Of a stretch of DNA of 64,000 nt, positions 1 to 8,219 are shown one piece after another (position 1 is the first letter of the stretch; the number at the start of each line of letters is the position of its first letter). Both the position numbers and the translations under genes were made by a program. The notes under the pieces are model-generated. The model did not search any database, was not told the origin of the DNA, and saw nothing but the letters and a program-made list of their open reading frames with translations. The DNA comes from Bacillota bacterium (GTDB lineage Bacteria > Bacillota > Clostridia > Oscillospirales > Ruminococcaceae), in contig JAEWBS010000063.1 of assembly GCA_023391005.1 (NCBI GenBank), positions 9,618-73,617 of the forward strand, written 5' to 3'.

Positions 1-306
1 CGAAGCGCCACCCACATCGGTGGGGACCGAAATATTTTTAGGCGACTGCTCATACTCGTGGAATTTATAAATGTCCATCAAAATGCCATAAAGCAGATTT
101 AAACCGCTTTGCAGCACAACGTCGGAACCGACCGCTTCGCTGACACGCCCGAGCACCTGTTGCTCACGGTCAGGCGCAAATACCGGCAAATGATGTTCTC
201 GCTTATAGTTGATAACATCCGAAATGAGGTCCCGGCGTTTAAGAATTAAGGTTAGAATCTCATTATCTACGCCATCAATTTTTTCGCGTAATTCCTGAAG
301 GTCCAC
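1..306 (-). CDS. Chorismate mutase-domain protein, N-terminal part (cut by window edge)
   Basis: About 102 residues are visible. Residues 1-85 read as an AroQ-type helical chorismate mutase (starting VDLQELREKIDGVDNEIL, then KRRDLISDVINYKRE and a PVFAPDREQQVL segment), which converts chorismate to prephenate in Phe/Tyr synthesis. The chain continues past the left edge into VPTDVGG, so in Clostridia it is probably fused to prephenate dehydratase or a related enzyme (inference). The GTG start at 306 is chosen because an in-frame TAG lies just upstream and GAGGTG sits seven bases before it. The downstream domain cannot be seen. Confidence 0.75.
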   Translation of the reverse strand, partial: MDLQELREKIDGVDNEILTLILKRRDLISDVINYKREHHLPVFAPDREQQVLGRVSEAVGSDVVLQSGLNLLYGILMDIYKFHEYEQSPKNISVPTDVGGAS

Positions 307-614
307 AGCCTACACCTCTTCACTGCGATTTTAATTTTCCATGCCCAATTTTAAATGAGCGGATGTTAATATTATAAAATTTGTGCAAGTTGGTTGTCAA
401 TTGATAAAAGCACTGGGATTGAAATCATCAAAGCTGTGAAAAACAGTATTGTTGACGAACATAAATTGCAATGGCTTTTCATTATTAGAAATCTTACTGA
501 ACAATATTCTGCGGTGCTGTCTGTACGACAAAATTTATTAAGTTTTTCCATGAAGAACCGGCGCCGATCGGGGAATAATGTGACGGTATAATTATAGATC
601 AGGGAGCGATTTCT
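307..614. other. Intergenic region
   Basis: AT-rich spacer between the divergent chorismate-mutase gene and the permease-like gene. A 65-codon TTG-initiated frame (394-591) exists but has no ribosome site and no recognisable family, so I do not call it. AGGGAG at about 602-607 is the ribosome site for the next gene. Confidence 0.5.
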
Positions 615-1010
615 TTGCGGAAAACCATAGCGGAGTATTCAATTATTTATACCCTGGGCGCGATGGGGTACGGCCTATTGGAGACGCTTTGGCGCGGATA
701 TACTCATTGGAGCATGACCATAGCGGGCGGTTTGTGCTTTATGCTTATTTATGGCATCAACGCACAGCACGGGGGATGGGGTCTCTTTAAAAAATGTATG
801 GCAGGAACGCTGGCGGTGACAGCTGTAGAATTTACCATTGGCTGTGTCGTCAACATTATGTTGGGTTGGCACGTTTGGGATTACTCCAGCATGCCCTTTT
901 CAGTGATGGGGCAGGTATGCTTAGGCTTTTGCGGACTGTGGTTCATGCTCTGTCTACCGATACTGGCTTTTTCAGATCTATTGCAGAAAAAGCTTTTCGG
1001 ATATCGTTAA
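615..1010 (+). CDS. Small integral membrane protein, CmpB-like putative ABC-transporter permease family
   Basis: 131 residues with about four hydrophobic segments (roughly 8-25, 35-50, 62-85, 105-125). The composition and the W-x-Y...MGQVCLGF pattern in the second half match the short 'putative ABC transporter permease' (CmpB/DUF1113) proteins of Clostridia, whose actual function is unknown. The start is TTG at 615, supported by AGGGAG upstream. It stands alone, with no ATPase partner nearby, so a transport role is only a family label. Confidence 0.6.
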   Translation: MRKTIAEYSIIYTLGAMGYGLLETLWRGYTHWSMTIAGGLCFMLIYGINAQHGGWGLFKKCMAGTLAVTAVEFTIGCVVNIMLGWHVWDYSSMPFSVMGQVCLGFCGLWFMLCLPILAFSDLLQKKLFGYR

Positions 1011-1123
1011 GATGCTGCGCACGGCAACGGCCATACTGCATCAAAAGTCCCGGGCAATCAATGCGCATTCAACCGCGTCGACTGTCCGGGATGTCCAATG
1101 CCTAATGATAGGATGGCACGCGT

Positions 1124-1480
1124 TTAGATGGCGAGTACCGATCTGACAATTAAAACGCAGGTCAGCAGCGCCGAAAACAAGCCGCAAACACTCAAATAGC
1201 CGACGCGCAGACGCGCGTTTTTGATATTTAAGGCAATGCCTCCAAGCAGCAGACAGGTGATTGCCAAAACACATAGGTCAATACCTATCCATGCGGCGAC
1301 TACCGTGATATGCAGCAGCCTGGCGATAGGGACGCACAGCCATAAGCCCGCAATATGCCCAGCGGGAACCAGTATCAGAGGCAACATGGCAATGCTCCAA
1401 CCGCGGTTTTTACCACCTCTAAGCGACATAAACGACAGAATGAGAATAACAAGAATGATAGCGCTGCATTCAAAGATCAT
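1124..1480 (-). CDS. Hypothetical four-helix membrane protein
   Basis: 118 residues, almost entirely hydrophobic with about four membrane segments and a short basic loop (RGGKNRG) after the first. I recognise no family. AAAGGAGA lies six bases before the ATG. It is 26 bp downstream of the DUF4358 lipoprotein gene and in the same direction, so the two are probably co-transcribed with the SGNH hydrolase gene upstream. Confidence 0.6.
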   Translation of the reverse strand: MIFECSAIILVILILSFMSLRGGKNRGWSIAMLPLILVPAGHIAGLWLCVPIARLLHITVVAAWIGIDLCVLAITCLLLGGIALNIKNARLRVGYLSVCGLFSALLTCVLIVRSVLAI

Positions 1481-1506
1481 GGCGCGTCTCCTTTTGCCCG
1501 AGGAAG

Positions 1507-1971
1507 TTATTTCAGCGCATCGTTAAACAAATTTTGAATTGTGGCGTTATTATCGGATACAACAAACAGCAGATAATTGCCGTTGGTCTCGATCAGCGCA
1601 TTGTCCAGACGAAACTTTTCATCCGGCCTGTAATTTTCGTAGTTTGAAATCTGGTCCGAAATTCTTGTCTCAACCGCCGCTTTAGCCGCTTTCACCGCCG
1701 CCTCACCGCTGCATTTAAAGACGGCAAATTCGCTGGCCGTTGCGCTTGAGGACGAGACATAGACGCGATAGGCTTCCAGTCCGTCAAAAGACAGGTCGTA
1801 ATAATCGGCAACCACCTTATCAGAAAGCAGAATCAGCTCATCGTTAAAACTGCCCTTCGAGAGCACGTCCTTTGAGAAGGCGTCGAGGTCCAGCGTTTTC
1901 TTTGATGAACCACATCCGATCAGCGTTATAAGCATCAGGCAGCACAGGGCTGCCGCGATAAATTTTTTCAT
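1507..1971 (-). CDS. DUF4358-type lipoprotein
   Basis: 154 residues. The N-terminus is a lipoprotein signal (KKFIAAALCC...LIGCGSS, Cys at about residue 20). The mature part, with DAFSKDVL and a central LEAYRVYVSSSSATASEFAVF stretch, resembles DUF4358 proteins, which are of unknown function but often sit near SGNH acyl-esterases and membrane acyltransferases in Clostridia (family knowledge). It lies 31 bp downstream of the SGNH hydrolase gene here, in keeping with that association. A role in cell-surface polymer modification is inference. Confidence 0.65.
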   Translation of the reverse strand: MKKFIAAALCCLMLITLIGCGSSKKTLDLDAFSKDVLSKGSFNDELILLSDKVVADYYDLSFDGLEAYRVYVSSSSATASEFAVFKCSGEAAVKAAKAAVETRISDQISNYENYRPDEKFRLDNALIETNGNYLLFVVSDNNATIQNLFNDALK

Positions 1972-2002
1972 TAATGTTGTCCCCTTTGTTGTTAGTTTCG
2001 CG

Positions 2003-2929
2003 TTATGCTATGGCGTGTGTTTTAAGATAATCAAACCAGGTGATATATTGTGAAGAAATGATGTGCATGCCGTCCGGCGTGTTGCTTTCGGGCATGGCGT
2101 TGTTTTCATCCTTGAATACCGAGGCCACGTCGAGATAATAGACGCCTTTTTGTGCGGCCATCGCACAAAGCTTTGCGTTAAAACGGTCGATATCCGCATT
2201 GGTGGTGGTATTGGGGGCGTATTTGACGTGGAATAACGGTTCATTAATCGGCAGCACCGACTGCACATAGATCACGGTGTCTTTTCCGGTGCGATTAATG
2301 ACCTCGTCGACCAGACGCCCATATAGTTCGATCAGGCGATCAAAGTTTGACATCAAACTATTGGCGCCCAGCATGATATACACTTTCTTTGCCGGGTGTG
2401 CCGAAAGCGCGTCGAGAATGGTCAGCGTTTGGCCATCCTGCTTAATGGCCTGCTTGGTGAATATATTATCGAGGCCAACCCCGGTTGCGGCAAAAACGGT
2501 CGTATTGCTCATCACGTCATAATGCTTGATGCCTACGGTCAGCGAGTCGCCGATAAAAACGGCATCGTCAAAATAGCTGCTGGTCACGCGCGGCTGCTCC
2601 GCGAGCGCCTGATTTTGTGGCTCGGGAAGTGCGGAGGTCGGAACCGCCTCAGATGAAGCGGACGCATTGCTCTCGGCATGCGAAGCACTCGACGACGGCG
2701 CGGCGCTGTCGGACGATGAAGTGGGGACGGAGGAGGCGGGGGCTTCTGACGAATATTCGCCTGTAACCGAAGGGTCGAGAACCAGCGGCGAAAGCACCTC
2801 AATTTTTGGGGAATTCAGTTGCCAGATTCCAGCCAATAAAGCCGAAACAACGACAGCCGAAGACACGATAATAAGCGGTACCACAGCGCTCTTTTTGCGC
2901 TTGGACCGCCGAATTTTATTGCTGCTCAC
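2003..2929 (-). CDS. Membrane-anchored SGNH/GDSL-family hydrolase
   Basis: 308 residues. A basic N-terminus (SSNKIRRSKRKK) precedes one membrane segment (about 18-40), then a Ser/Ala/Pro-rich linker and a C-terminal SGNH domain. The block motifs are visible: FIGDSLTVG (catalytic Ser), YIMLGANSL (Asn block) and DGMHI (Asp/His block). The family removes or adds acyl groups on surface glycans and lipids; the substrate is unknown. I use the GTG at 2929 because AAGGAGAT lies seven bases upstream; a 25-codon extension to 3004 has no ribosome site. First gene of a probable operon with the DUF4358 lipoprotein and a membrane protein. Confidence 0.8.
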   Translation of the reverse strand: MSSNKIRRSKRKKSAVVPLIIVSSAVVVSALLAGIWQLNSPKIEVLSPLVLDPSVTGEYSSEAPASSVPTSSSDSAAPSSSASHAESNASASSEAVPTSALPEPQNQALAEQPRVTSSYFDDAVFIGDSLTVGIKHYDVMSNTTVFAATGVGLDNIFTKQAIKQDGQTLTILDALSAHPAKKVYIMLGANSLMSNFDRLIELYGRLVDEVINRTGKDTVIYVQSVLPINEPLFHVKYAPNTTTNADIDRFNAKLCAMAAQKGVYYLDVASVFKDENNAMPESNTPDGMHIISSQYITWFDYLKTHAIA

Positions 2930-3325
2930 GGTACATCTCCTTGTAGAGCGGTGTTTGAGTAACATTATTATACTACGTTTGCACGCATTTGCAAAGAGTA
3001 ACATTTTTTAATAACCTGTAGATATTTCCATTTATACAGTGATATACTTAAAGTAGTTAACAGTTTCAACAGGGTTTTCAACATAACTATGGCTTTTTGG
3101 CTTTCTTATCATGTTGAGAACATGCGTTTTTCACATTTGCGCTGTAAATAGATTCAACTCATGCATTTTTAATACTTGATTATATGACTATGTCGTAAAA
3201 TCTATACGGAGGGTCATTTAAGCTTTTCAGAAAAGTGCTGACACCAAGAAAATAGTGCAATAAAGCGCGCTGTCAGGCCAATAGATGTCCTGTAAAAAAA
3301 GGGCGAAAATTATTGCGTAAATCCA

Positions 3326-3354
3326 TTGACATTTAACATCATGTTTGATACAAT
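3326..3354 (+). promoter_or_regulatory. Sigma-A promoter of tRNA-Leu
   Basis: TTGACA at 3326-3331, a 17 bp spacer, then TACAAT at 3349-3354, about 32 bp before the tRNA. A small stem (CGCCG/CGGCG, about 3361-3378) lies between the promoter and the tRNA. The preceding 2930-3325 interval holds no gene I can support. Confidence 0.8.
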
Positions 3355-3386
3355 AATACTCGCCGCTGAAAACGGCGGATTTATAT

Positions 3387-3470
3387 GCGGTAGTGCTGGA
3401 ATCGGCAGACAGGCACGTTTGAGGGGCGTGTGTCCTAGACGTATGGGTTCAAGTCCCATCTACCGCACCA
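3387..3470 (+). tRNA. tRNA-Leu (anticodon GAG)
   Basis: The acceptor arms GCGGTAG and CTACCGC pair perfectly and CCA is encoded at the 3' end. The anticodon stem CACGT/GCGTG encloses a seven-base loop TTGAGGG, giving anticodon GAG. A long variable arm (class II tRNA) and a GGTTCAAGTCC T-arm are present. tRNA genes of this kind are common prophage integration sites, and phage remnants follow within 1 kb. Confidence 0.93.
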
Positions 3471-3472
3471 TA

Positions 3473-3512
3473 AAAAAGCGCTTTGGAATGTGATTTCCGA
3501 AGCGCTTTTTCT
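3473..3512 (+). terminator. Intrinsic terminator after tRNA-Leu
   Basis: AAAAGCGCTT...AAGCGCTTTTT inverted repeat around a short loop, ending in a T-run immediately after the tRNA. Confidence 0.8.
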
Positions 3513-4124
3513 TGTCTTGACCACACTTCTGACCATACTCATGAAATTGCCGTAGTCATTAATCTTCGGCATCTGTTTCTCTTTAAGAAACGCCGTCCAG
3601 ATTTCATTCGACTTTTCGGCTGTTTTTCTGCGCATGTCGTCATAAACATGACCCAAGCCCTGCGAAGGTGTTATAATTTACCTTGCAGGGCGGCTTTGTA
3701 GTGATTGCTGCTTGTATTGCATTCCGTCTGGTGTTCGTAGCACTGGGCGGGATTTTTTTGTGCGACGATTGCCAAATCACTCGTGTCTTAGGGTACATAG
3801 CAGTCATAATTTTAGAAAACCTCTGGTTTGTGGTTTGAAGTAAAACACGACACCGAAAGACTTGAAAACAAGAGAATCTGACCGAATCCTGAGATATCTG
3901 AAGTTAAGAATATCAGCCGCGCTGGAAGGTAACACAAATAATATTTTCAAACCGCCGCGTTATCTGACGAGCTATCGCTTTTATCGAGTTTTAAATCTAA
4001 AGTGACGTAGACGATGTCTTTGCAGTGTTGGTCAACTTCTTGATAGGCCCGTGCAACCTCCAACGACTTTCCAGTAAAATATGTACCTCCTGCTTCGGCG
4101 GGGGAATTACAGCATGACTACCAG
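3513..4124. other. Degraded region downstream of tRNA-Leu
   Basis: No intact gene is convincing. On the + strand, 3683-3838 can encode a 51-residue hydrophobic peptide from a TTG start with GAAGGTG 12 bases upstream. On the - strand, 3947-4117 reads as an open coding-like fragment (ending DLKLDKSDSSSDNAAV) without a usable start. Together with the decayed helicase next door this looks like the eroded edge of an integrated element (inference). Confidence 0.4.
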
Positions 4125-4885
4125 CGGTATTGCATCGGCAGGATTTTTTCAGACGCGGTGATCGCCTCGGCAAGACGATCGGCGGCTTCCGGGAGCGGTA
4201 TTTTAACCCTGATCAGCGCAGCCGCGATCGGATTTTCACCTACGCATTGAAGCCCGATGCCAAGGACGCGATCAAGCAGCTGATCGGACATCTGCGTCAG
4301 CATGAAGGCCGAGGACTACTTGCAGCTGCCGGACTGTGTGCGGGTCACCGCGTCGGTTCTGCTGGGCAAAAAGGCGCAGGCGGCCTACGACCGTCTGGAA
4401 CACGAGATGCTGCTGGAAGTGGACGAGCAGACCATCGATGCAGGCAGTGCAGCTGCCTTGCAAAACAAGCTGCTTTAGCTGTGCAACGGCGCAGTGTACG
4501 ATTCGGCGGGCGCTGTCGCGGACTGCAAGCTGGAGGTGCTGCGCGAGACGGTGGAGGCGCTTTGCAGTGCGCATGCGCTGGTGTCTTACAGCTTCCGCCA
4601 CGACGTGCCAAAAATCAAAGAAGCGCTGAATGGCCAAGGCCTGCAGCAGGGCGGTTATCATGTGATCTGGTTCGGGTTGAATTGGAGCTTGGAACTCTAC
4701 CGGCAGGTAAACGCCCGTTTGCATCGGCAGGGCCAGACGCACCCGGTGATCGTCCGCCATCTGGCGGTGGAGGGCGCGCCGACGAGGACGTACTGCGGGC
4801 GCTGGATGAAAAAAATACCTCGCAAGAAGCGCTGTTGCAGGCGCTTAAAGCGAGGATTGAGAAGGCGAAAGCCGTTAGATTGTAA
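4125..4885 (+). pseudogene. Decayed phage-type SNF2/DEAD-box helicase, C-terminal part
   Basis: Reading across frames recovers the C-terminal half of the SNF2-family helicase common in Firmicute siphophages: GDRLGKTIGGFRERYF, MKAEDYLQLPDC, EMLLEVDEQTI, QGGYHVIWFGLNWSLELY, RLHRQGQTHPVIV and DEDVLRALDEK. Lesions visible: a frameshift near 4290 (before MKAEDY), a TAG nonsense codon at 4476-4478 (LL*LCNGAVYD, probably once Gln), an apparent internal deletion near 4630 where KIKEALNG runs directly into GLQQGG, and a second frameshift near 4780. The N-terminal ATPase half is absent. This is a phage remnant rather than a working gene. Two long open frames cover parts of it but neither encodes the family along its whole length. 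Confidence 0.85.
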
Positions 4886-4931
4886 TTTGAAGGTGAAATG
4901 GGTATGTGCCTTAACACTGGGCTATATGCAA

Positions 4932-4960
4932 ACGGAGCGCCTAAAAAATAGGCGCTCCGT
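4932..4960. terminator. Hairpin terminator, probably bidirectional
   Basis: Perfect 10 bp stem ACGGAGCGCC/GGCGCTCCGT with a nine-base AT loop. It sits between the helicase remnant and the convergent small Cys-rich gene. The flanking T-runs are weak. Confidence 0.6.
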
Positions 4961-4998
4961 ACATATCAGATAAAAAAGCTGGATAGCTTCGTACAAAT

Positions 4999-5199
4999 TC
5001 AATCAAAGAAATTACATATCGGCCCGCATTGCCAGCACCAGCAACAACCGTTCCAGACCCAGTCACATCGGCAAAAGCGATTATCAAAACGATCATCAAA
5101 ACGACTATCAGCAACGCGATTTCCATTGAAATTCTCATTTAAATTATCATTGAAATTTTCGTTGAAATTATTATTGTAGCCGTTATATCGAAAACCCAT
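4999..5199 (-). CDS. Small Asn/Phe-rich, Cys-rich protein of unknown function
   Basis: 66 residues. The first half is a low-complexity repeat of N-F/N-L units (NNNFNENFNDNLNENFNGN), followed by an Asp/Arg/Phe stretch and a compact Cys/Trp tail (CRCDWVWNGCCWCWQC). AAAGGAGGTG lies six bases before the ATG at 5199. An upstream in-frame GTG at 5208 overlaps that ribosome site and is not used. Composition of this kind is seen in short spore-coat or surface proteins (inference only). A second, 25-residue Cys-rich peptide is encoded 2.5 kb away. Confidence 0.6.
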   Translation of the reverse strand: MGFRYNGYNNNFNENFNDNLNENFNGNRVADSRFDDRFDNRFCRCDWVWNGCCWCWQCGPICNFFD

Positions 5200-5327
5200 A
5201 GAGCACACCTCCTTTCGTAGATATGTACCCTATATTTGGTCTCGATGTAATATATCATATTCAAATAATGGCGAGGCGTGCTAATGGTAGTAAAACTGCG
5301 AACAAGTCAAGAACTAACAGTAATCTT

Positions 5328-5969
5328 TCAATCGCAATGGCCAATAATACGATTTCTTCTAAAGGTATAAAGCCAAGATATTATAAAGGTCAGAGAATGA
5401 AAGGTATAGAAAATGCATCGCTCAATCAAACCTAGAATATTCATTCCGGTTAGTAGCGCGTAAAGAATCCAAAGGTTGAAGGCAATAAATAAAATGCTAT
5501 CTACAAGGCATATCCGGCCTAAAGTGATTAAATTTTCTTGTTTCATATATCCGACCGCTATCAAGAGTAGGCAAAGTGCCGTTGCGCAAATTATTGAAAC
5601 CGTAGTCAGTACGTGTACAATGCTATTCTTGCTAAAGATAACAACCATACTAATCGGGAAACCGCCATATCCAATTACAGATATTAACGCAGCAACAGAC
5701 ATAACTGTATACCCTAGCTTAGCCAATATGTGGTATATGCGAAAGGATAATACCGACATAGCCAATGAAAATACTAAAAAGCAAACTGTATAGGTATTCA
5801 TAAAGAAACGCATGAGATCAACATGCGGTGACTCATTTGCAACTAACGTGCTGATATACATGGTTACAGGGTTATACTCTGGCCAGAGAATATTTCCAAG
5901 GATATCAAGTAGCAAAAAAGATAGGACGCCTATCATGCCAAGCGGTACAAGCCACTTATTTATTTTCAT
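5328..5969 (-). CDS. DUF998-like membrane protein
   Basis: 213 residues with about six hydrophobic segments; overall pattern like DUF998 integral membrane proteins, with unknown activity. I use ATG 5969 (MKINKWLVPLG) because GCGGAGG precedes it by four to five bases; the longer frame to 6014 has no ribosome site. The gene is clearly more AT-rich than its neighbours, which fits acquisition by transfer. Confidence 0.6.
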   Translation of the reverse strand: MKINKWLVPLGMIGVLSFLLLDILGNILWPEYNPVTMYISTLVANESPHVDLMRFFMNTYTVCFLVFSLAMSVLSFRIYHILAKLGYTVMSVAALISVIGYGGFPISMVVIFSKNSIVHVLTTVSIICATALCLLLIAVGYMKQENLITLGRICLVDSILFIAFNLWILYALLTGMNILGLIERCIFYTFHSLTFIISWLYTFRRNRIIGHCD

Positions 5970-6074
5970 AAAACCTCCGCTAAATAAAGTGAAGATATTA
6001 AATATGGTGGCCAATTATTATGGGTATATGTGTTGATCTAACAAAATTGTAATTTGTTGCTATTTTTAAAGGCA

Positions 6075-6108
6075 AACAAAAAATCCGCCCCCGTGAGGGA
6101 GCGGATGC
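6075..6108 (-). terminator. Terminator of the cold-shock gene
   Basis: On the minus strand an ATCCGC/GCGGAT stem with GGG/CCC inner pairing, followed by a T-rich run (A-run at 6077-6083 on the + strand). Confidence 0.75.
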
Positions 6109-6118
6109 CTTGTGAGAG

Positions 6119-6331
6119 TTAGGCTACGCGGACATTAATGGCGCGCAGCTTGCGGGAGTCTTTGGGATCCGTTTCCGTATCAAAGAAAACCTTCTGTCCC
6201 TCAGCCAACTGCTTGTAGCCGTTGCCCTGAATGGCAGAGAAGTGAACAAACACATCCTCGCCGCCGTTGTCATTGGCGATAAAACCAAAGCCCTTACCCT
6301 CGTTGAACCACTTAACAGTACCTTTATTCAT
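6119..6331 (-). CDS. csp: Cold-shock protein, CspA family
   Basis: 70 residues, the usual single S1-like cold-shock domain. The RNA-binding motifs KGFGFI (RNP1, about 13-18) and VFVHF (RNP2, about 27-31) are intact. These proteins bind single-stranded RNA and DNA and act as RNA chaperones or antiterminators. AGGAGGTAC precedes the ATG. Monocistronic, with its own terminator. Confidence 0.95.
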   Translation of the reverse strand: MNKGTVKWFNEGKGFGFIANDNGGEDVFVHFSAIQGNGYKQLAEGQKVFFDTETDPKDSRKLRAINVRVA

Positions 6332-6633
6332 AAAGTACCTCCTGAAAAAAAGTTATCCTACAACAAAATAAAAACCACAAGCAATATAAGTCAAAACGAA
6401 AATTGACTTACAACCCGTGGCGATCAATTCATACATTTAGAATACTTTGTAAGTATACACGACCCGGCAAACAATGTCAACATAAATATTTTAACAGTTG
6501 ACCGTCAGAAAGGACGTGACAGTATGATCCCGATTTATAAACCGCAGGAAGCCGCCAAAAAATACGGCGACTATGCAATTTAGCGGCTGAAATGAGACTG
6601 AGGGGAGTGGACAGGGTGGCTATACAAATAGAA
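6332..6633. other. Intergenic region upstream of the cold-shock gene
   Basis: Contains the csp leader. On the + strand a short frame at about 6524-6583 (IPIYKPQEAAKKYGDYAI then a stop) has an AAAGGA-like site upstream and may be the start of a lost gene. Nothing else is recognisable. Confidence 0.4.
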
Positions 6634-6652
6634 CTCGCCCGATCAGGGCGAG
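6634..6652 (-). terminator. Hairpin over the stop codon of the hypothetical gene
   Basis: Perfect CTCGCCC/GGGCGAG stem around a GATCA loop; the stop codon of the gene ending at 6643 lies in the loop. Only a weak T-rich tail follows on the minus strand. Confidence 0.45.
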
Positions 6653-7029
6653 CCATCGGCATCTGATACAATGCGCTCCAATACGGCAATGAGATCGTTT
6701 AGATTTTCCAAGTGGACATCGCGGTTTAGTATCTCGTTTTTTAAGTCAATCGTAAGGGATTCGAACCGATTGCGAATCTTTGGGCTGACATAGGACACAT
6801 CTATCACCTCGGTATTAGGATTCCCTGAAAAAAAGAAAATATAGCAGAGAGCCCCCATTTTTGCGGTATCACGAAAATGGTAGAAAGGAGTAAAAATGTG
6901 AGCCAGATAGACGCTGTGCATCAGGTGCTGATTAAGCAAAAGATCAAATGCGACCGAGAGCAGGCTGGGCGCGTCGCGTGGCGTATCGTCAAGGATTGGG
7001 TAACGCAGCGGCGCAAACATTCTTATCAT
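6643..7029 (-). CDS. Hypothetical protein coupled to an amidase
   Basis: 128 residues, unknown family. The N-terminal part (APLRYPILDDTPRDAPSLLSVAFDLL) is followed by a hydrophobic-aromatic middle and a charged helical C-terminus (NLNDLIAVLERIVSD). Its ATG overlaps the stop of the amidase-domain gene (7026-7029), so translation is probably coupled and the two proteins may act together. Confidence 0.55.
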   Translation of the reverse strand: MIRMFAPLRYPILDDTPRDAPSLLSVAFDLLLNQHLMHSVYLAHIFTPFYHFRDTAKMGALCYIFFFSGNPNTEVIDVSYVSPKIRNRFESLTIDLKNEILNRDVHLENLNDLIAVLERIVSDADGSP

Positions 7030-7520
7030 ATGTTTACATGAGAGATGTGTAAAAAGCGTATCTTCCGATACAAATACGAGCTCAGTGGGCGGTTGTCAAC
7101 ATCATATGAATGCGCCGCGACAAGAATATTGGAAATGGCGGGGGGCTGACCGACGGACACGACGACTGGTGAATGTCTAAACGATTGTCCATCGAAAGAG
7201 AGCTGAATGATATCACCTAGCTCGATTTGAGAGACGTCCGTTTCTACCGCAACAGGGCCAACGCCCCGATTGTTTTTGAGAAAGCGGTATAGAAATTCAA
7301 CGCCCGTCCACGCGGGGGAGCGTTTATTGAGATTGTAGTAATACCAGCCCAAGGTCGGCTTAGGGTTCATCACGCCGGATCCGGCGTACAGCACTTGCGA
7401 GGCAAAATTAGTGCAATCCCCACCTATCTGTTCAAAATTGTAATATTGAGGATTGCGCCCCAACGCCCATTTATGTGCATAAGATACAGCTTTCACCCGG
7501 TCATACGGTTTGGTTCTCAA
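7026..7520 (-). CDS. Putative amidase-domain (Amidase_6-type) Cys/His protein
   Basis: 164 residues. The motif GGDCTNFASQVLYAGSG carries the candidate catalytic Cys and FRHSPVVVSV the candidate His, as in the putative amidase domain (PF12671 type) of Firmicute secreted or spore-related proteins. Preceding residues YDRVKAVSYAHKWA and NPQYYNFE are typical of the family. I use TTG at 7520 because AGGGGG lies seven bases upstream; the extension to 7604 has no such site. No signal peptide is visible, so it may act inside the cell or in the spore (inference). Confidence 0.75.
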   Translation of the reverse strand: MRTKPYDRVKAVSYAHKWALGRNPQYYNFEQIGGDCTNFASQVLYAGSGVMNPKPTLGWYYYNLNKRSPAWTGVEFLYRFLKNNRGVGPVAVETDVSQIELGDIIQLSFDGQSFRHSPVVVSVGQPPAISNILVAAHSYDVDNRPLSSYLYRKIRFLHISHVNI

Positions 7521-7626
7521 TCGAATTCCCCCTTCAATGTATCTTATTCCTGTAGAGATGCGATCATGTACAAGGGAACCATCAACGCAACCCCGCCACC
7601 ACATGCAGGCGGCGGGTGGGACAAGT

Positions 7627-7650
7627 AAAAGGGCCTGCTACAGCAAGCCC
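7627..7650 (-). terminator. Terminator of the 25-residue Cys-rich peptide gene
   Basis: On the minus strand an eight-pair stem (GGGCTTGC/GCAGGCCC, one G-U pair) with a four-base loop, followed by TTTTACTT. Confidence 0.7.
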
Positions 7651-7660
7651 GAAAAACTGA

Positions 7661-7738
7661 TTACCAGCACTGATTGCAACAACCGCAACCATTAGAGCAG
7701 CCAACAAAGCCCAACAAGAGCAAAAGCCAAAACCACAT
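7661..7738 (-). CDS. 25-residue hydrophobic Cys-rich peptide
   Basis: Starts MWFWLLLLLGFVGC and ends in SNGCGCCNQCW, so it has one hydrophobic segment and a five-Cys tail. AAGGAGTGACA sits about eight bases before the ATG and an intrinsic terminator follows within 30 bp, so it has the layout of a real monocistronic gene. The function is unknown. The leader-plus-Cys layout could suit a membrane-bound metal- or thiol-reactive peptide, or a small sporulation protein (both inference). Confidence 0.55.
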   Translation of the reverse strand: MWFWLLLLLGFVGCSNGCGCCNQCW

Positions 7739-7812
7739 AATTGTCACTCCTTTAGCCTATTGATACAGACTATGGGGAGAGAGGTATATATGACACCGAA
7801 GGAGGAATTTAT

Positions 7813-8219
7813 TTGACCAACGCCGAAAAGAAAGCTTTTCTTCGCCGTTACGGCAATAATGAACGCGAGATCAGACGCCTCGATGAAGAATTTGCCCGCT
7901 GGGAATCGCGGGCGCAGAAAATAACCACCAGTTACAGTCTGGCACCGGCGCATGGTTGTGATGGCGATAAGGTACAGACGGCAGTCGATCGTATCACCGA
8001 GGCAATGCGGTGTAGTATGATCGGCTGACCGATGCAACTGAACTGCGGCGCGATATTCAGTTTGCAATTGATTCGGTGAGGGACGACCGGCTACGAAATC
8101 TCTTGGGGTATCGGTACATAGACAAGTTGTCGTGGCCTAAAGTTTCAGGTAAAATGCATTATGAAATCAGCCAGACGTACATTTTGCACAGGATAGCCAT
8201 CCGAACGTTGGAAATCTAA
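7813..8219 (+). pseudogene. Frameshifted DUF1492-type phage regulator
   Basis: The first frame reads TNAEKKAFLRRYGNNEREIR...DKVQTAVDRITEAM from a TTG start with AAGGAGGAA upstream. After a shift near 8010 the second frame continues YDRLTDATELRRDIQFAID, LLGYRYIDKLSWPKVSGKM and ends ILHRIAIRTLEI at 8219. Joined, these give about 135 residues with the helix-turn-helix-like C-terminus of DUF1492/ArpU-type late regulators found in Firmicute prophages. As written the gene is broken and would make only a 71-residue product. Confidence 0.8.

Noticed and set aside
2930..3004. 25-codon N-terminal extension of the SGNH hydrolase
   Set aside because: The GTG at 2929 has a well-spaced AAGGAGAT; the extension has none and adds a sequence unlike the family.
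3435..3656. 73-residue minus-strand frame ending GRWDLNPYV
   Set aside because: It runs into the antisense of the tRNA-Leu; this tail is a common artefact of reading through tRNA genes.
4130..4885. 251-residue plus-strand frame taken as one gene
   Set aside because: Only its first ~50 and last ~30 codons match the helicase; the middle is out of frame, so the locus is annotated as a pseudogene.
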